64,000 bases of DNA from Aromatoleum diolicum (lineage in GTDB: Bacteria > Pseudomonadota > Gammaproteobacteria > Burkholderiales > Rhodocyclaceae): NCBI RefSeq assembly GCF_012910955.1, contig NZ_WTVQ01000007.1:1-64000 (forward strand). Reading direction: 5' to 3'. Below, in pieces: positions 16,892 to 25,164 of this stretch. The position numbers were made by a program, and so were the translations under genes. Each line of letters opens with the position of its first letter. Position 1 is the stretch's first letter. The notes beneath the pieces were generated by a model, which saw nothing but the letters and a program-made list of their open reading frames with translations, was not told where the DNA came from and did not search any database.

Positions 16892-17581
16892 TTAGTACCG
16901 CCTTGGCGGCAGGCGCTGCGGCAGCAATATCAGCCGCTGTATCGTGCGAAGCTTCTGGCGGAATTCGGTGGCCATGCGTTCCTTTTCGAAGCGCGGGGGC
17001 TCACCCCCGCGCAGCGTATAGACATCATTTTCCTTGACCAGCACCGGGGTCCAGAGGCCGGATTTCGACGATAGGCGCACGCGTCCTTCGGTGACGCCGA
17101 CGGCCGCGTCTTGGTCCTTTTCCAGCTTGACCCAGAATTCCGTGCCTTCGACGCCGGCCGTGACAAATTGGGTCTCGACGCTGAACAGGCCCTTGGCACG
17201 CACGATCAGCTCGCCGAAATAGGCGAAGATCGAACCGACCCTGACGCGGCTGCGGGGCAGGACGAAGACTTCGTGGCCTTCGGGAAAACGGATGATGGCG
17301 GTGGCGTTCGCGCCCGAGTCGAGTTCGTCTCCGGTTTCGAGGGCCATCGGCAATTGTGCGGCGATGACCCGTCCCTTGCGTGTGACGGTGAGGTTGCGCG
17401 GGATGTCTTCGGCGCGCATGTCGTGGTACCCGCCCTCGGGGCCGGAATCGGCCGTGACGACACCCGTCAGCAGCGGGCCGGTCTGGGCACAGCCGCCGGC
17501 GAGTGCGCTCAGCGCGACGATTGCGAAGCAGCGTGACAAACCACCGCTGATGCCGGATGGGACTGTTCGGGGGATCGTCAT
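16892..17581 (-). CDS. FecR-domain lipoprotein
   Basis: 229 residues. A signal sequence ends in the lipobox LSALAGGC, giving lipidated Cys31, and the next residues (AQ) do not signal inner-membrane retention. Residues about 55-180 form a FecR domain: GDELDSGANATAIIRFPEGHEV, then VRVGSIFAYFGELIVRAKG and FSVETQFVTAGVEGTEFWV, the last being the FecR signature. Unlike classical FecR, there is no cytoplasmic helix for sigma-factor control, and no ECF sigma gene is nearby. FecR-domain proteins of this kind are often found beside CHASE2 proteins. It begins 33 bp after the TIR-CHASE2 stop, with AGGAA 5 nt before ATG, and is the last gene of the minus-strand run. Confidence 0.85.
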   Translation of the reverse strand: MTIPRTVPSGISGGLSRCFAIVALSALAGGCAQTGPLLTGVVTADSGPEGGYHDMRAEDIPRNLTVTRKGRVIAAQLPMALETGDELDSGANATAIIRFPEGHEVFVLPRSRVRVGSIFAYFGELIVRAKGLFSVETQFVTAGVEGTEFWVKLEKDQDAAVGVTEGRVRLSSKSGLWTPVLVKENDVYTLRGGEPPRFEKERMATEFRQKLRTIQRLILLPQRLPPRRY

Positions 17582-17614
17582 GCGGGTTCCTCGGCGGTGG
17601 CGGATATTGCACGC

Positions 17615-19354
17615 TCAGGCGGACGACTGCCCGGCGACATGAGCGCGGGAGTCGCGCGTTTCCAATAGACGCATCCGGCGCGCAATCTTGACCAGAGCGA
17701 CGTACGCGATGAAGAAGGCGCTGATGTGGTAGGGCTGATTGAGCAGGATGTCGGCCTCGACATACAGCAGAAGGGAGGCCGCGAAGTAGAGCAGGGGCAC
17801 TCCGACAAGGTAGACCCATCGCAGCGGGCGCGATTTCAGCACACCGGCCAGCCGCGCCGTGACGCCGAGTCCGCCCATGGCGATCATGATCAGGAATTGG
17901 TCGAATGGGTCGAGCGGATGGATGCGGGTGCCGTGCAGGATGGTGTTCAGCGTGTCTGCATGCACTTCGTAGCCGCCGCGCTCTTCGGTGGTGAGGCCGC
18001 GCAGCACCGCGATGCGGTCGTCACGCGCTTCGGACCCGACCAGCACGATGCGGTCCTTGAAGGCGTCCGGCGGGATCGCCGCGGGGTTCTGCACGAGTTC
18101 CTCGTAGCGGTGGCGACGGCGCGCGAGCTGATCGGGTGGGCGGAAATCGACGATCAGCTGTGCGACGGCGTCGCCCTTCTCAAGGATGGGGCAGGCCTTC
18201 TGGCCGCTCGTCAGGACTTCGTCGAGGGAGTACGCGATGCGCTTGAGGCCTGCCGGCGTGCGCAGCAGGATCGTGCCCGATCGCGTGTCGATTTCCTCGA
18301 CGACCGAGTTCGGCTCCGCGGCCAGCAGGCCCAGCGCGATCACGTCCTGCTTGCCGCGGACCGCAAGCGGCACGACCGTCGCGTAGCCGAGCCGGGTGCC
18401 CGCACACAGCATGCCGGTGCCGGCGACGACGTCGGTGAGTTCGGCGATGCGGGAGGGGCTGCCGGTGCGCGTGCCGAACACGACCGCGGTGCCGTTCTGC
18501 TTCGCGGCGCGGATGGCCTCGACCAGCATCTCGTCATCAGGACCCGGTTCGCCGAGGAAGATGTCGAAGGCGATGACGCGGGCGCCTGCGCGGGACAGTG
18601 CATCGATCAGCTGCGCGTGTTCGCGTCGCCAGCTGCGGTCGAACGGCCGCCCGATCTTCCGTTCGGTCTCGGCGTCGATCGCGACGATCTCGAGGCGTTT
18701 GTCGACCGGGCTCTCTCGGAGCACGTTGCCGAGCGCCATCGTGTAGCTGGCCATCTTGGTGTCGAGCGTCAGGAAATCGAACAGCGCCGTCCACGCGGCG
18801 AAGAACATCGCGATTGCGACGCTGGGTGCGATCCACCATGCGAGGCGACGCAACTTCATCCGCACGACGAGATCGGTGATGATGTTCGCCAGGCCCCGCT
18901 TTTCGATCGCGGCGATCAGGTTAGCGAGATCGGCCTTGAGCCGTCGCCCGCTGATTTCCGGCGCGTTCAGGGACGGGAGCGCCGAGATGTCCGCGGGGAG
19001 CGCGGTCGCATGCGGCATCTGCGCGCCTTCCAGCAGGACGGGAATGACGCGCTTGCCCTGGCGTAAGGCGCTGGCGATCTCCAGCCGGACGTAGTCGTCG
19101 GGGTCGTCGAGGCGTCGGATGCCGTCCTTCTCCATCGTTGCCCAGCGTGGAGTGATCATTACCAGCAGGACGGTGCAGTCGGCGATCCGCTCTTCGATCT
19201 CCTTGCGGAAGTCATCGCCGTAACCGATCTTCTCGATGTCCATGAACACGCGGTCCGCGCCGAAATAGTCCGCGAGTTCGCGGTAGATCAGTTCGGTATG
19301 GACGGTCGCGTCGTCCCGACGATAGCTGAGAAAGATCCGAGTCACTTCGGCCAT
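17615..19354 (-). CDS. TIR domain fused to a CHASE2 membrane sensor
   Basis: 579 residues. Residues about 5-150 are a bacterial TIR domain: RIFLSYRRDD at the start of strand A, FMDIEKIGYGDDF as the BB-loop region, TVLLVMITPRW, and DDYVRLEIASALRQGKRVIPVLL, where Glu92 occupies the position of the catalytic glutamate of TIR NADases. A membrane segment follows at about 170-195 (WWIAPSVAIAMFFAAWTALF). Then comes a CHASE2 domain of some 250 residues, starting LEIVAIDAETERKIG, with the conserved RAGARVIAFDIFL and DRIVLVGSEARDD. Three further hydrophobic helices end the protein. CHASE2 is expected in the periplasm and TIR in the cytoplasm. In known proteins CHASE2 is usually joined to cyclases or kinases. 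The activity is unknown: NAD cleavage or scaffolding. Confidence 0.85.
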   Translation of the reverse strand: MAEVTRIFLSYRRDDATVHTELIYRELADYFGADRVFMDIEKIGYGDDFRKEIEERIADCTVLLVMITPRWATMEKDGIRRLDDPDDYVRLEIASALRQGKRVIPVLLEGAQMPHATALPADISALPSLNAPEISGRRLKADLANLIAAIEKRGLANIITDLVVRMKLRRLAWWIAPSVAIAMFFAAWTALFDFLTLDTKMASYTMALGNVLRESPVDKRLEIVAIDAETERKIGRPFDRSWRREHAQLIDALSRAGARVIAFDIFLGEPGPDDEMLVEAIRAAKQNGTAVVFGTRTGSPSRIAELTDVVAGTGMLCAGTRLGYATVVPLAVRGKQDVIALGLLAAEPNSVVEEIDTRSGTILLRTPAGLKRIAYSLDEVLTSGQKACPILEKGDAVAQLIVDFRPPDQLARRRHRYEELVQNPAAIPPDAFKDRIVLVGSEARDDRIAVLRGLTTEERGGYEVHADTLNTILHGTRIHPLDPFDQFLIMIAMGGLGVTARLAGVLKSRPLRWVYLVGVPLLYFAASLLLYVEADILLNQPYHISAFFIAYVALVKIARRMRLLETRDSRAHVAGQSSA

Positions 19355-19399
19355 GTCCGCCTCGCGGGTTCCGCTCTTGTACGGCCCTGGCGGGTCATG

Positions 19400-20875
19400 T
19401 CACAGGGTTTTCAGATAGTCGACAAGCGCGTCCTTGTCGGCGTCCGGCAGCGTCGTGCCGAAGTCGTGCCCGCCATTGCCATTGCCGCGCAGACGGGTGT
19501 CATAGCGCGTACCGACGCGCTCGGCATCGGGGCCCGCGGTGACAAAACCACCTCTCTTCTGATCATAGACATCGTAGCCGCGCAGGAATTCGACCGGGCG
19601 CTGCGACGGCGGCTCCAACAGGTCGCGCAGTGTCGGCACCGAGCCGTTGTGCAGATAGGGCGCGCGCAACCAGATACCGTCGAGGAACTGGATGACGTAG
19701 CCGTCGAGCGTTTCCTCGACGAGGCCCTTGCGCTCGATGCCCATCTCGCGCACGACGCGGTTGGCGGCGATCGCAGCCTCCTTGTTCCAGCTGTCGAGCC
19801 GCCCGCGGTCGGTGCCGATCTCGGCCAGCGGCAGGCGCGTGCCGGTGCGCTCCGACATGTGGCAGGCGGCGCAATGCGCATCGAACACCGCCTTGCCGGC
19901 GGCGGCCTTGTCGGCGTCGATCGCGAAGGGGTACTTCGGCGCCGGCAGTGAGCCGAGGTACGCGTGCATCCAGTCGACGTGGCCGAGGAAGGCCTGGCGG
20001 TCCTTCGGCGGGGCGCCGAGTACGCCGAGCGCGGAGTCGATGATCACCGAGCGCGCGTCGTGGCTGTCGCCGGCGAGGTTCATGAAGTGCCCCTTCTCCG
20101 GCTTGTATTTGTTGAGGTTCCACAGCGACGGCATGTCGGTCGGGCCGAAGGTGTCGTCCATCGGCGCCTTGATGAGGAAGTACTTAGTGAGGTTCATCGA
20201 GTCGTCGCGGCCGCGCCCCCAGTCGGGAAAATCGGGCCGGTAGATCCAAGCGAACTGCGCCTCGCGTTCGAGCAGGCGCTTCTTCGTGAGCGGGATGATG
20301 AGGAAGCGCCACGCGAGGCGGTCGAGCCAGTCGAGTTCGGTGACCAGCGCGATCTCGCGCATCAGCACGTCGGCGTTGAAGCGCGGGTCTTTCGCGCAGT
20401 CGATCAGGTAGCGGAAGAAGGCTTCGAGGTTGAGCGTGTGGCCCGGCCCGGCGACGACGTAGGTGGGGTTCTCGTCGTGGCGGCTGCGGTAGCTCGCGGT
20501 GTGGCAGGCGGCGCAGGTGTTGGCGACACGTGGAAAGCCGATGGTCTTCTTGGTGAAGCCGATCGGCAGCTCCTGGCCCTGTTCCCAGGCGACGCCGAGC
20601 GCGGCGTAGCCGCCGGCGCCGGGAAGCTTCTCCGGAAAGAGGCGTGGCAGCACGTAGAAGATCCAATAGGGGATGCCGGCATCGTTCTCGGCGCCGATCG
20701 AGCCATACTTGAAACGCATTTCGGGCGTCGCGGTGACCCATGCGGGCTGCGGCTCCTCGCGCAGGAAGCGGTACCAGCCGACGTAGGCGAGGACGGCGCC
20801 GAGCACGAGCAGCAGGGTCAGCGCGAGCCAGAACCAGTGATGCTTCGGCCGCCCGGATAGCGGATCGGTGCTCAT
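19400..20875 (-). CDS. membrane-anchored di-haem c-type cytochrome (MauG / cytochrome c peroxidase / RoxA-like)
   Basis: 491 residues. One membrane anchor (residues about 13-35) places the rest in the periplasm. Two haem-binding motifs are visible, Cys121-Ala-Ala-Cys124-His125 and Cys335-Ala-Ala-Cys338-His339. LRAPYLHNGSVPTLRDLLEPP is characteristic of the di-haem peroxidase and RoxA-like group, and the C-terminus ends DADKDALVDYLKTL, as small cytochrome domains do. Members use peroxide or oxygen, or pass electrons; the substrate cannot be inferred. It is clearly a paralogue of the next gene (20913), sharing FKYGS, FWIxxVLP, the C-terminal half and the spacing of the haem sites. The start ATG 20875 is set by AAGGAG 7 nt upstream. 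Confidence 0.87.
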   Translation of the reverse strand: MSTDPLSGRPKHHWFWLALTLLLVLGAVLAYVGWYRFLREEPQPAWVTATPEMRFKYGSIGAENDAGIPYWIFYVLPRLFPEKLPGAGGYAALGVAWEQGQELPIGFTKKTIGFPRVANTCAACHTASYRSRHDENPTYVVAGPGHTLNLEAFFRYLIDCAKDPRFNADVLMREIALVTELDWLDRLAWRFLIIPLTKKRLLEREAQFAWIYRPDFPDWGRGRDDSMNLTKYFLIKAPMDDTFGPTDMPSLWNLNKYKPEKGHFMNLAGDSHDARSVIIDSALGVLGAPPKDRQAFLGHVDWMHAYLGSLPAPKYPFAIDADKAAAGKAVFDAHCAACHMSERTGTRLPLAEIGTDRGRLDSWNKEAAIAANRVVREMGIERKGLVEETLDGYVIQFLDGIWLRAPYLHNGSVPTLRDLLEPPSQRPVEFLRGYDVYDQKRGGFVTAGPDAERVGTRYDTRLRGNGNGGHDFGTTLPDADKDALVDYLKTL

Positions 20876-20912
20876 CTCTTTCTCCTTCGCGGATTGCATC
20901 GCGGGCCTCCGG

Positions 20913-22442
20913 TCAGAAGGTCTTGAGGAATTCGACCAACGCGGCCTTGTCCTCGTCCGGCAGTTCGGTGCCGTAGGCCTTGCCTTCGTGGCCGGCGTTG
21001 CCGTTGCCGGGTACTGCGGTGTCGTAGCGGAAATACTGGCGCGCACCTTCCTGGCACACCTCGCTGACGAAGCCGAGCTTCGCCTGGTCGATGAGGTCAT
21101 ACCCGCGGCAGAAGCGCGCCGGGCGCGTCGCGGCCGGCTCCAGGAGGTCGCGCACCGTCGGCACCGAGCCGTTGTGCAGGTAGGGTCCGCGCAGCCACAG
21201 GCCGTCGAGGGGCATGTTGGCGTAGCCGAAAGTCTTGCGGAAACCGGTGAAGCGCCACGGGTAGCCGGCATACACCGAGCCGAGGTTCTGCGCGAGCTCG
21301 GGCGTGAAGGAGTCGAGGCGGTGGCGGTCGGTGCCGATGTCTGCGAGCGGCGTGACGTGGCCGACGCGCGCGCCGCCGAAATCCTGCCCGCTGGCGCCGT
21401 GGCAGTCGGCGCAGTACTCGGCGTAGAGCGGCGCGCCGCGCGCGGCGAGCGCCTGGTCGATGTCGTACGGGTACTTCGGCGGCGTCGCGTCGAGCAGCCA
21501 TTCCTCGAGGCGGCCGATCGCCACCAGGTCTATGGTCGGCGGCGTCGTGCCGGTGCCGAAGGCGGCGTTCTTGTTGCGCTCCTCGGCCTTGGTGTTGTTG
21601 CCGTCCCAGTGCAGTTGCATCGGCTGACCGTCGTCGCGCGTCTTGCGTTTGCGTTGTTCCCAGATCGACGGGAAGTCGGTGGTGCCGATGCGTTCTTCGG
21701 GCGACAGGCGCGCGGACGGGAAGTTGAACAGCGCCTTCGACGGGTTGAAGGTATCGACGCGCCCCGGGCCCCACGGCGGCTGCGACAGCGACCACGTGAA
21801 GCGCTCGCGCAGCATCAGCAGGCGCTCGCGCATCAGCGCGATGGCGACCGGATAGACGAGGTAGCGGTCGAGCGGCCCGAGCTTGCCCGCCTGTGCGTCG
21901 ATCTCCGGGATGATGTAATCGGGGCTGAAGCGCGCATCGGCCGCACAGTTGAAGAAGAAGTTCTCGAAGCCCATCAGGTTCAACTGGTGGGCGGGCATGC
22001 CGAGGTACACGCGCGGCGCCGATTGCGGCGTGTCGCGCACGGTGCCGGCGTGGCACGCGGCGCAGTTGAGGAACACGCGGTCGAGGCCGAGGCTGCGGCG
22101 CATCGACACGCCGACCGGCAGCGTGCGCCCCGGTTCGTAGAGCATGCCCAGCGACGCGTAGCCTTCACCGGGCAGGTACTTCGCGCACACTTTCGGCAGC
22201 ACCTGCCAGATCCAGAACGGAAAGCCCGACGCGCGCTCGCCGCCGGTGGAGCCGTACTTGAAGTGACGCTCGATGTCCGGGTAGGTGACCGGCTCGTCGG
22301 CGCTGAAACGCACGTACAACCCGACGGCGATCGTCACCGGCACCAGCAGCAGCGCGAGCAGCGTCGCGAAGGCCGGGCAGCACCAGCGCTTGCCCTGTGG
22401 CGGGGGCGGGGGGGGATTCGAGGACGAATGTGGAGCAGGCAT
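20913..22442 (-). CDS. membrane-anchored di-haem c-type cytochrome, paralogue of the neighbouring gene
   Basis: 509 residues. After a proline-rich N-terminus, one membrane helix (about 24-44) anchors a periplasmic body with haem motifs Cys127-Ala-Ala-Cys130-His131 and Cys344-Ala-Asp-Cys347-His348. RGPYLHNGSVPTVRDLLEPA and the closing DEDKAALVEFLKTF match its paralogue at 19400. The duplicate pair shows divergence but no loss of haem ligands, so both are probably active, perhaps on different substrates or as a heterodimer (inference). AAGGAG lies about 8 nt before ATG. There is a 37-bp gap to the paralogue and a 12-bp gap from the gene before it, so co-transcription is likely. Confidence 0.87.
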   Translation of the reverse strand: MPAPHSSSNPPPPPPQGKRWCCPAFATLLALLLVPVTIAVGLYVRFSADEPVTYPDIERHFKYGSTGGERASGFPFWIWQVLPKVCAKYLPGEGYASLGMLYEPGRTLPVGVSMRRSLGLDRVFLNCAACHAGTVRDTPQSAPRVYLGMPAHQLNLMGFENFFFNCAADARFSPDYIIPEIDAQAGKLGPLDRYLVYPVAIALMRERLLMLRERFTWSLSQPPWGPGRVDTFNPSKALFNFPSARLSPEERIGTTDFPSIWEQRKRKTRDDGQPMQLHWDGNNTKAEERNKNAAFGTGTTPPTIDLVAIGRLEEWLLDATPPKYPYDIDQALAARGAPLYAEYCADCHGASGQDFGGARVGHVTPLADIGTDRHRLDSFTPELAQNLGSVYAGYPWRFTGFRKTFGYANMPLDGLWLRGPYLHNGSVPTVRDLLEPAATRPARFCRGYDLIDQAKLGFVSEVCQEGARQYFRYDTAVPGNGNAGHEGKAYGTELPDEDKAALVEFLKTF

Positions 22443-22454
22443 GATCGCGACTCC

Positions 22455-24239
22455 TTAGCTCGGTGCCGGCAGGCAGGGAGCGAGGGCTTCGTAGTTGTCC
22501 GGCCGGGGCAGGACGCCGCCGCCGGCGAGTTCCGCCGCGTAGGCCCGCAGCGTCGCAAGTTCGGCGCTCGCCGGCCAGCGTTCCGGGTCGGCGCCGAGCG
22601 CGCGCAGGGCTTGTTGGGGCGGCATCGGCGTCTTCGGGCGCGCATCGGGTGGCAGCTGCCACATCGCGAGGCGGTAGCGGATGCGCGCGGCGCAATGGGT
22701 CAGGCGGGCGCGCACGGTCGCGTCGTCGCCGTGCAGGAAGTTCGGTGGCGAACTTGCGGGCGTCTGGTGACAGGGGGTGCAGTAGCGCTGGAACAGGCCG
22801 GCGGACGGGGCGGGCGGGAACTGTGGAGCGTCGCGCACGGGCGGCGCGACCGCAAGGGTGGACGACGCGCTCGCGGGAGCTTGGCCGAGTTGCGCGAGCA
22901 GGGCGGGCATCAGCCGATCGCGCCGAAATGGCACCGCAGCGAAGGGTCCGCCATCGGCGGCGGCGAGGGCTGCGATCGCGCGGCTGACGCGCGCGAAATC
23001 GGCGGGCTCCGCGACACGTCCGGCGAATGCGGCATCTAGCCGGGCGAGATCGCGCGCGCCGAGAAAATCGGCAAGGCCCGCGACCGTGTCGTTAATGCGC
23101 GCGTCGTCTGCTTGCCGCCAGATTTCCAGCGGCGCCCGCGGGGCGAGCGGCTCGAAGGGCGCCGGGATGTTCGCGAGCAGCACGCCACCGGCTTGTGCAG
23201 CGTCATCGGGTAGCGGATCACGGCTCGGGATGTTGGGGTCCGGCAAGGCGAGGCCGCCGGGCCAGCGGGCCTGCCACGCGGCGGCGAAGGCCGACCGGAT
23301 CGCCTCGCGCCGCGTCGCGGCGTAGTCATGCCGGCCGGTGGCGCGGTAGTGCAGTGCGGCTTCGAACAGCGCCGCACGGCAGCGCACGCCGTGCTCGCCG
23401 TCACCACAGCCGATCTGCCACAGGGTTTGCCACAAGGCGAAGCGGGTCGCCCGCGCGGTGGCCGTATCGATTGCCGTGGGCAGATCGATGCCGCGCTGCA
23501 CTGGCACGCCATCGAAGCTCGGTTGCCGGGCGAGCAGCCGTGCCGCGACTGCCGGATTGGCGTTGGTTTCCTGCCACAGCGGGCGCGAGAAGATCGGTGC
23601 GTGGTTCTGGTGGCAGGACAGGCACAGCGCGCGCCGCGCATACACGACACGCGGGCTTCCGCCGGCGCGGTAATCGAGCACCAGCTGGAATTCGAAGCGC
23701 GCCGCGGCCTCGTTGTAGCTGATCACTTCGATGATGTCGCTGTTGCCGACGTGGCCGAGGTACAGCCGGTCGCGCTGCAGCGGGCCATCACTGTCCGGCT
23801 CGCCGGCCATCGCCGCGACGATGCGCGGGTGGTGGAAGAAATCCGGTGCGGCGGCGAGGCGTTGCAGCGAGCGACCGATGGGGATCAGCACGCGCACGAG
23901 GCAACGCCCGTCCGGCAGGTCCGCGCAGCGTGCGTCGCCTTCGACTCGCTCGAGCAGCTGTTCGAACGGGTAGGGCAGCGCCGCCGCCCCGCCGAGCGCG
24001 GCGACGCGCTGGTCGAACAGCGAGGTGCCGAGCGGTGGCAGGTCGTCGCCATATGCGTCGGGCGCGACCAGCCAAGTCGCAGCCGGCGGGCGCGCGTAAG
24101 GGCTCGCCACCGCGTGGTCCGGCGTCGGCGCAAGCGCGGAGTTGGCCGCCGCTGGCGGCGACTTGCGCCAGTAATCCCAGCCCGCCAGGGCGAGCGCCGC
24201 GGCAAGCATCAGGGCACTGGCCCGGGTGATGGCGCGCAT
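22455..24239 (-). CDS. exported protein with two c-type haem motifs
   Basis: 594 residues. The N-terminus (ALMLAAALALAGW) is a signal peptide or anchor. Haem motifs are Cys206-Leu-Ser-Cys209-His210 and Cys487-Thr-Pro-Cys490-His491. Between them the sequence is alanine- and arginine-rich without a domain I can name. It lacks the LHNGS signature of the two downstream paralogues, so it is a different, probably accessory, multi-haem protein. QNHAPIFSRPLWQETNANP after the first haem is distinctive and would make a good search query. No Shine-Dalgarno of note is seen before the ATG. It is 34 bp after the lipoprotein gene and part of the same run. Confidence 0.75.
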   Translation of the reverse strand: MRAITRASALMLAAALALAGWDYWRKSPPAAANSALAPTPDHAVASPYARPPAATWLVAPDAYGDDLPPLGTSLFDQRVAALGGAAALPYPFEQLLERVEGDARCADLPDGRCLVRVLIPIGRSLQRLAAAPDFFHHPRIVAAMAGEPDSDGPLQRDRLYLGHVGNSDIIEVISYNEAAARFEFQLVLDYRAGGSPRVVYARRALCLSCHQNHAPIFSRPLWQETNANPAVAARLLARQPSFDGVPVQRGIDLPTAIDTATARATRFALWQTLWQIGCGDGEHGVRCRAALFEAALHYRATGRHDYAATRREAIRSAFAAAWQARWPGGLALPDPNIPSRDPLPDDAAQAGGVLLANIPAPFEPLAPRAPLEIWRQADDARINDTVAGLADFLGARDLARLDAAFAGRVAEPADFARVSRAIAALAAADGGPFAAVPFRRDRLMPALLAQLGQAPASASSTLAVAPPVRDAPQFPPAPSAGLFQRYCTPCHQTPASSPPNFLHGDDATVRARLTHCAARIRYRLAMWQLPPDARPKTPMPPQQALRALGADPERWPASAELATLRAYAAELAGGGVLPRPDNYEALAPCLPAPS

Positions 24240-24273
24240 GGCTGGATGTCCGTCGGCGCACGCGCGGGGTGGC

Positions 24274-25146
24274 CTACTTCGCGGCGACCACGACCCGTTT
24301 CTGCGTGCCTCCCCAGCAGTCTTCCTGCACTGCGCCGGTCTTGTCGAACGCGGGGCCGTCGCGTTCGGCGATGTCCTTGTTGTACAGCACGAAGTTCAGC
24401 ACGAACACGCGGTCCATGTAGGCGCGGCCGAGGTAGAGGCCCGGCCGGATCATGCGAATCTCGTCGCGCACCTTGAGCCCGCGCCGGCCGGCGAGGAAGT
24501 CCGGTTTCTCCAGGTAACCCGGCAATTCGTCGGTGAAGGCGTAGTCGATGATGATCGATTCGCGGCGCGAGTCGATCAGGCTCTGGCCGCAGTAGAGTTT
24601 CGCCGGGAACAGCAGCCACGCGTCCTTGCGCCCGACGGCGATCTTCTGCGGTTCGCCCTCGACGAGGCCGGCCTTGCGCAAGGTCTCGAGATCCTCGATG
24701 CGATTCCGCAGCACGCGTTCGTTGCGGTAGAACACCTTGCCTTTCCACAGCGCCTCGCCGACCTTGTCGACAGCGATGCCCTTCAGGTGCAGCACGAAAC
24801 CGGCCAGCCCGCCGACGATCTCGCCGGCGCGCAGCTTGCCGCTCTCGCCCTCGGACAGGACGATGCTGCCGTCGAACGGGCCGTCCGGGATCGGGCCCGC
24901 GCTCAGGCGCGCGTAGATCTGGTCGAGCTGCTCCTGGTTCAGCAGCGCGAGGTTCTTGGGCGTGATCTTCGCGAGGTCGGCGGTGCCGAGAGGGTATTGA
25001 TACTCGACCTGGGCGAAGTCCGGCTTGCCCGAATACTCCGTCGAATACGGCGCGAACGGGATTGCCGGCGGCTCCGTCTTGCCGCAGGCGGCGAGCACGG
25101 CGGTGACGAGCACGGCGCTCGCGGCGAGAAGGATGCTGCGGGTCAT
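24274..25146 (-). CDS. lipoprotein of unknown function in the cytochrome cluster
   Basis: 290 residues. The signal peptide ends in AVLVTAVLAAC, giving lipidated Cys21 followed by Gly-Lys, which suits outer-membrane sorting. There is no haem motif and no domain I recognise. DGPFDGSIVLSEGESGKLRAG and LYLGRAYMDRVFVLNFVLYNKD suggest a mostly beta fold that could bind a lipid or substrate. Two later cysteines (in LYCGQS and EDCWGG) may form a disulfide. It sits between two di-haem cytochrome genes with gaps of 18 and 34 bp, so it is probably a partner of those enzymes. AAAGGAG stands 8 nt before the ATG. Confidence 0.7.
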   Translation of the reverse strand: MTRSILLAASAVLVTAVLAACGKTEPPAIPFAPYSTEYSGKPDFAQVEYQYPLGTADLAKITPKNLALLNQEQLDQIYARLSAGPIPDGPFDGSIVLSEGESGKLRAGEIVGGLAGFVLHLKGIAVDKVGEALWKGKVFYRNERVLRNRIEDLETLRKAGLVEGEPQKIAVGRKDAWLLFPAKLYCGQSLIDSRRESIIIDYAFTDELPGYLEKPDFLAGRRGLKVRDEIRMIRPGLYLGRAYMDRVFVLNFVLYNKDIAERDGPAFDKTGAVQEDCWGGTQKRVVVAAK

Positions 25147-25164
25147 GGCGCGGTCTCCTTTCGC

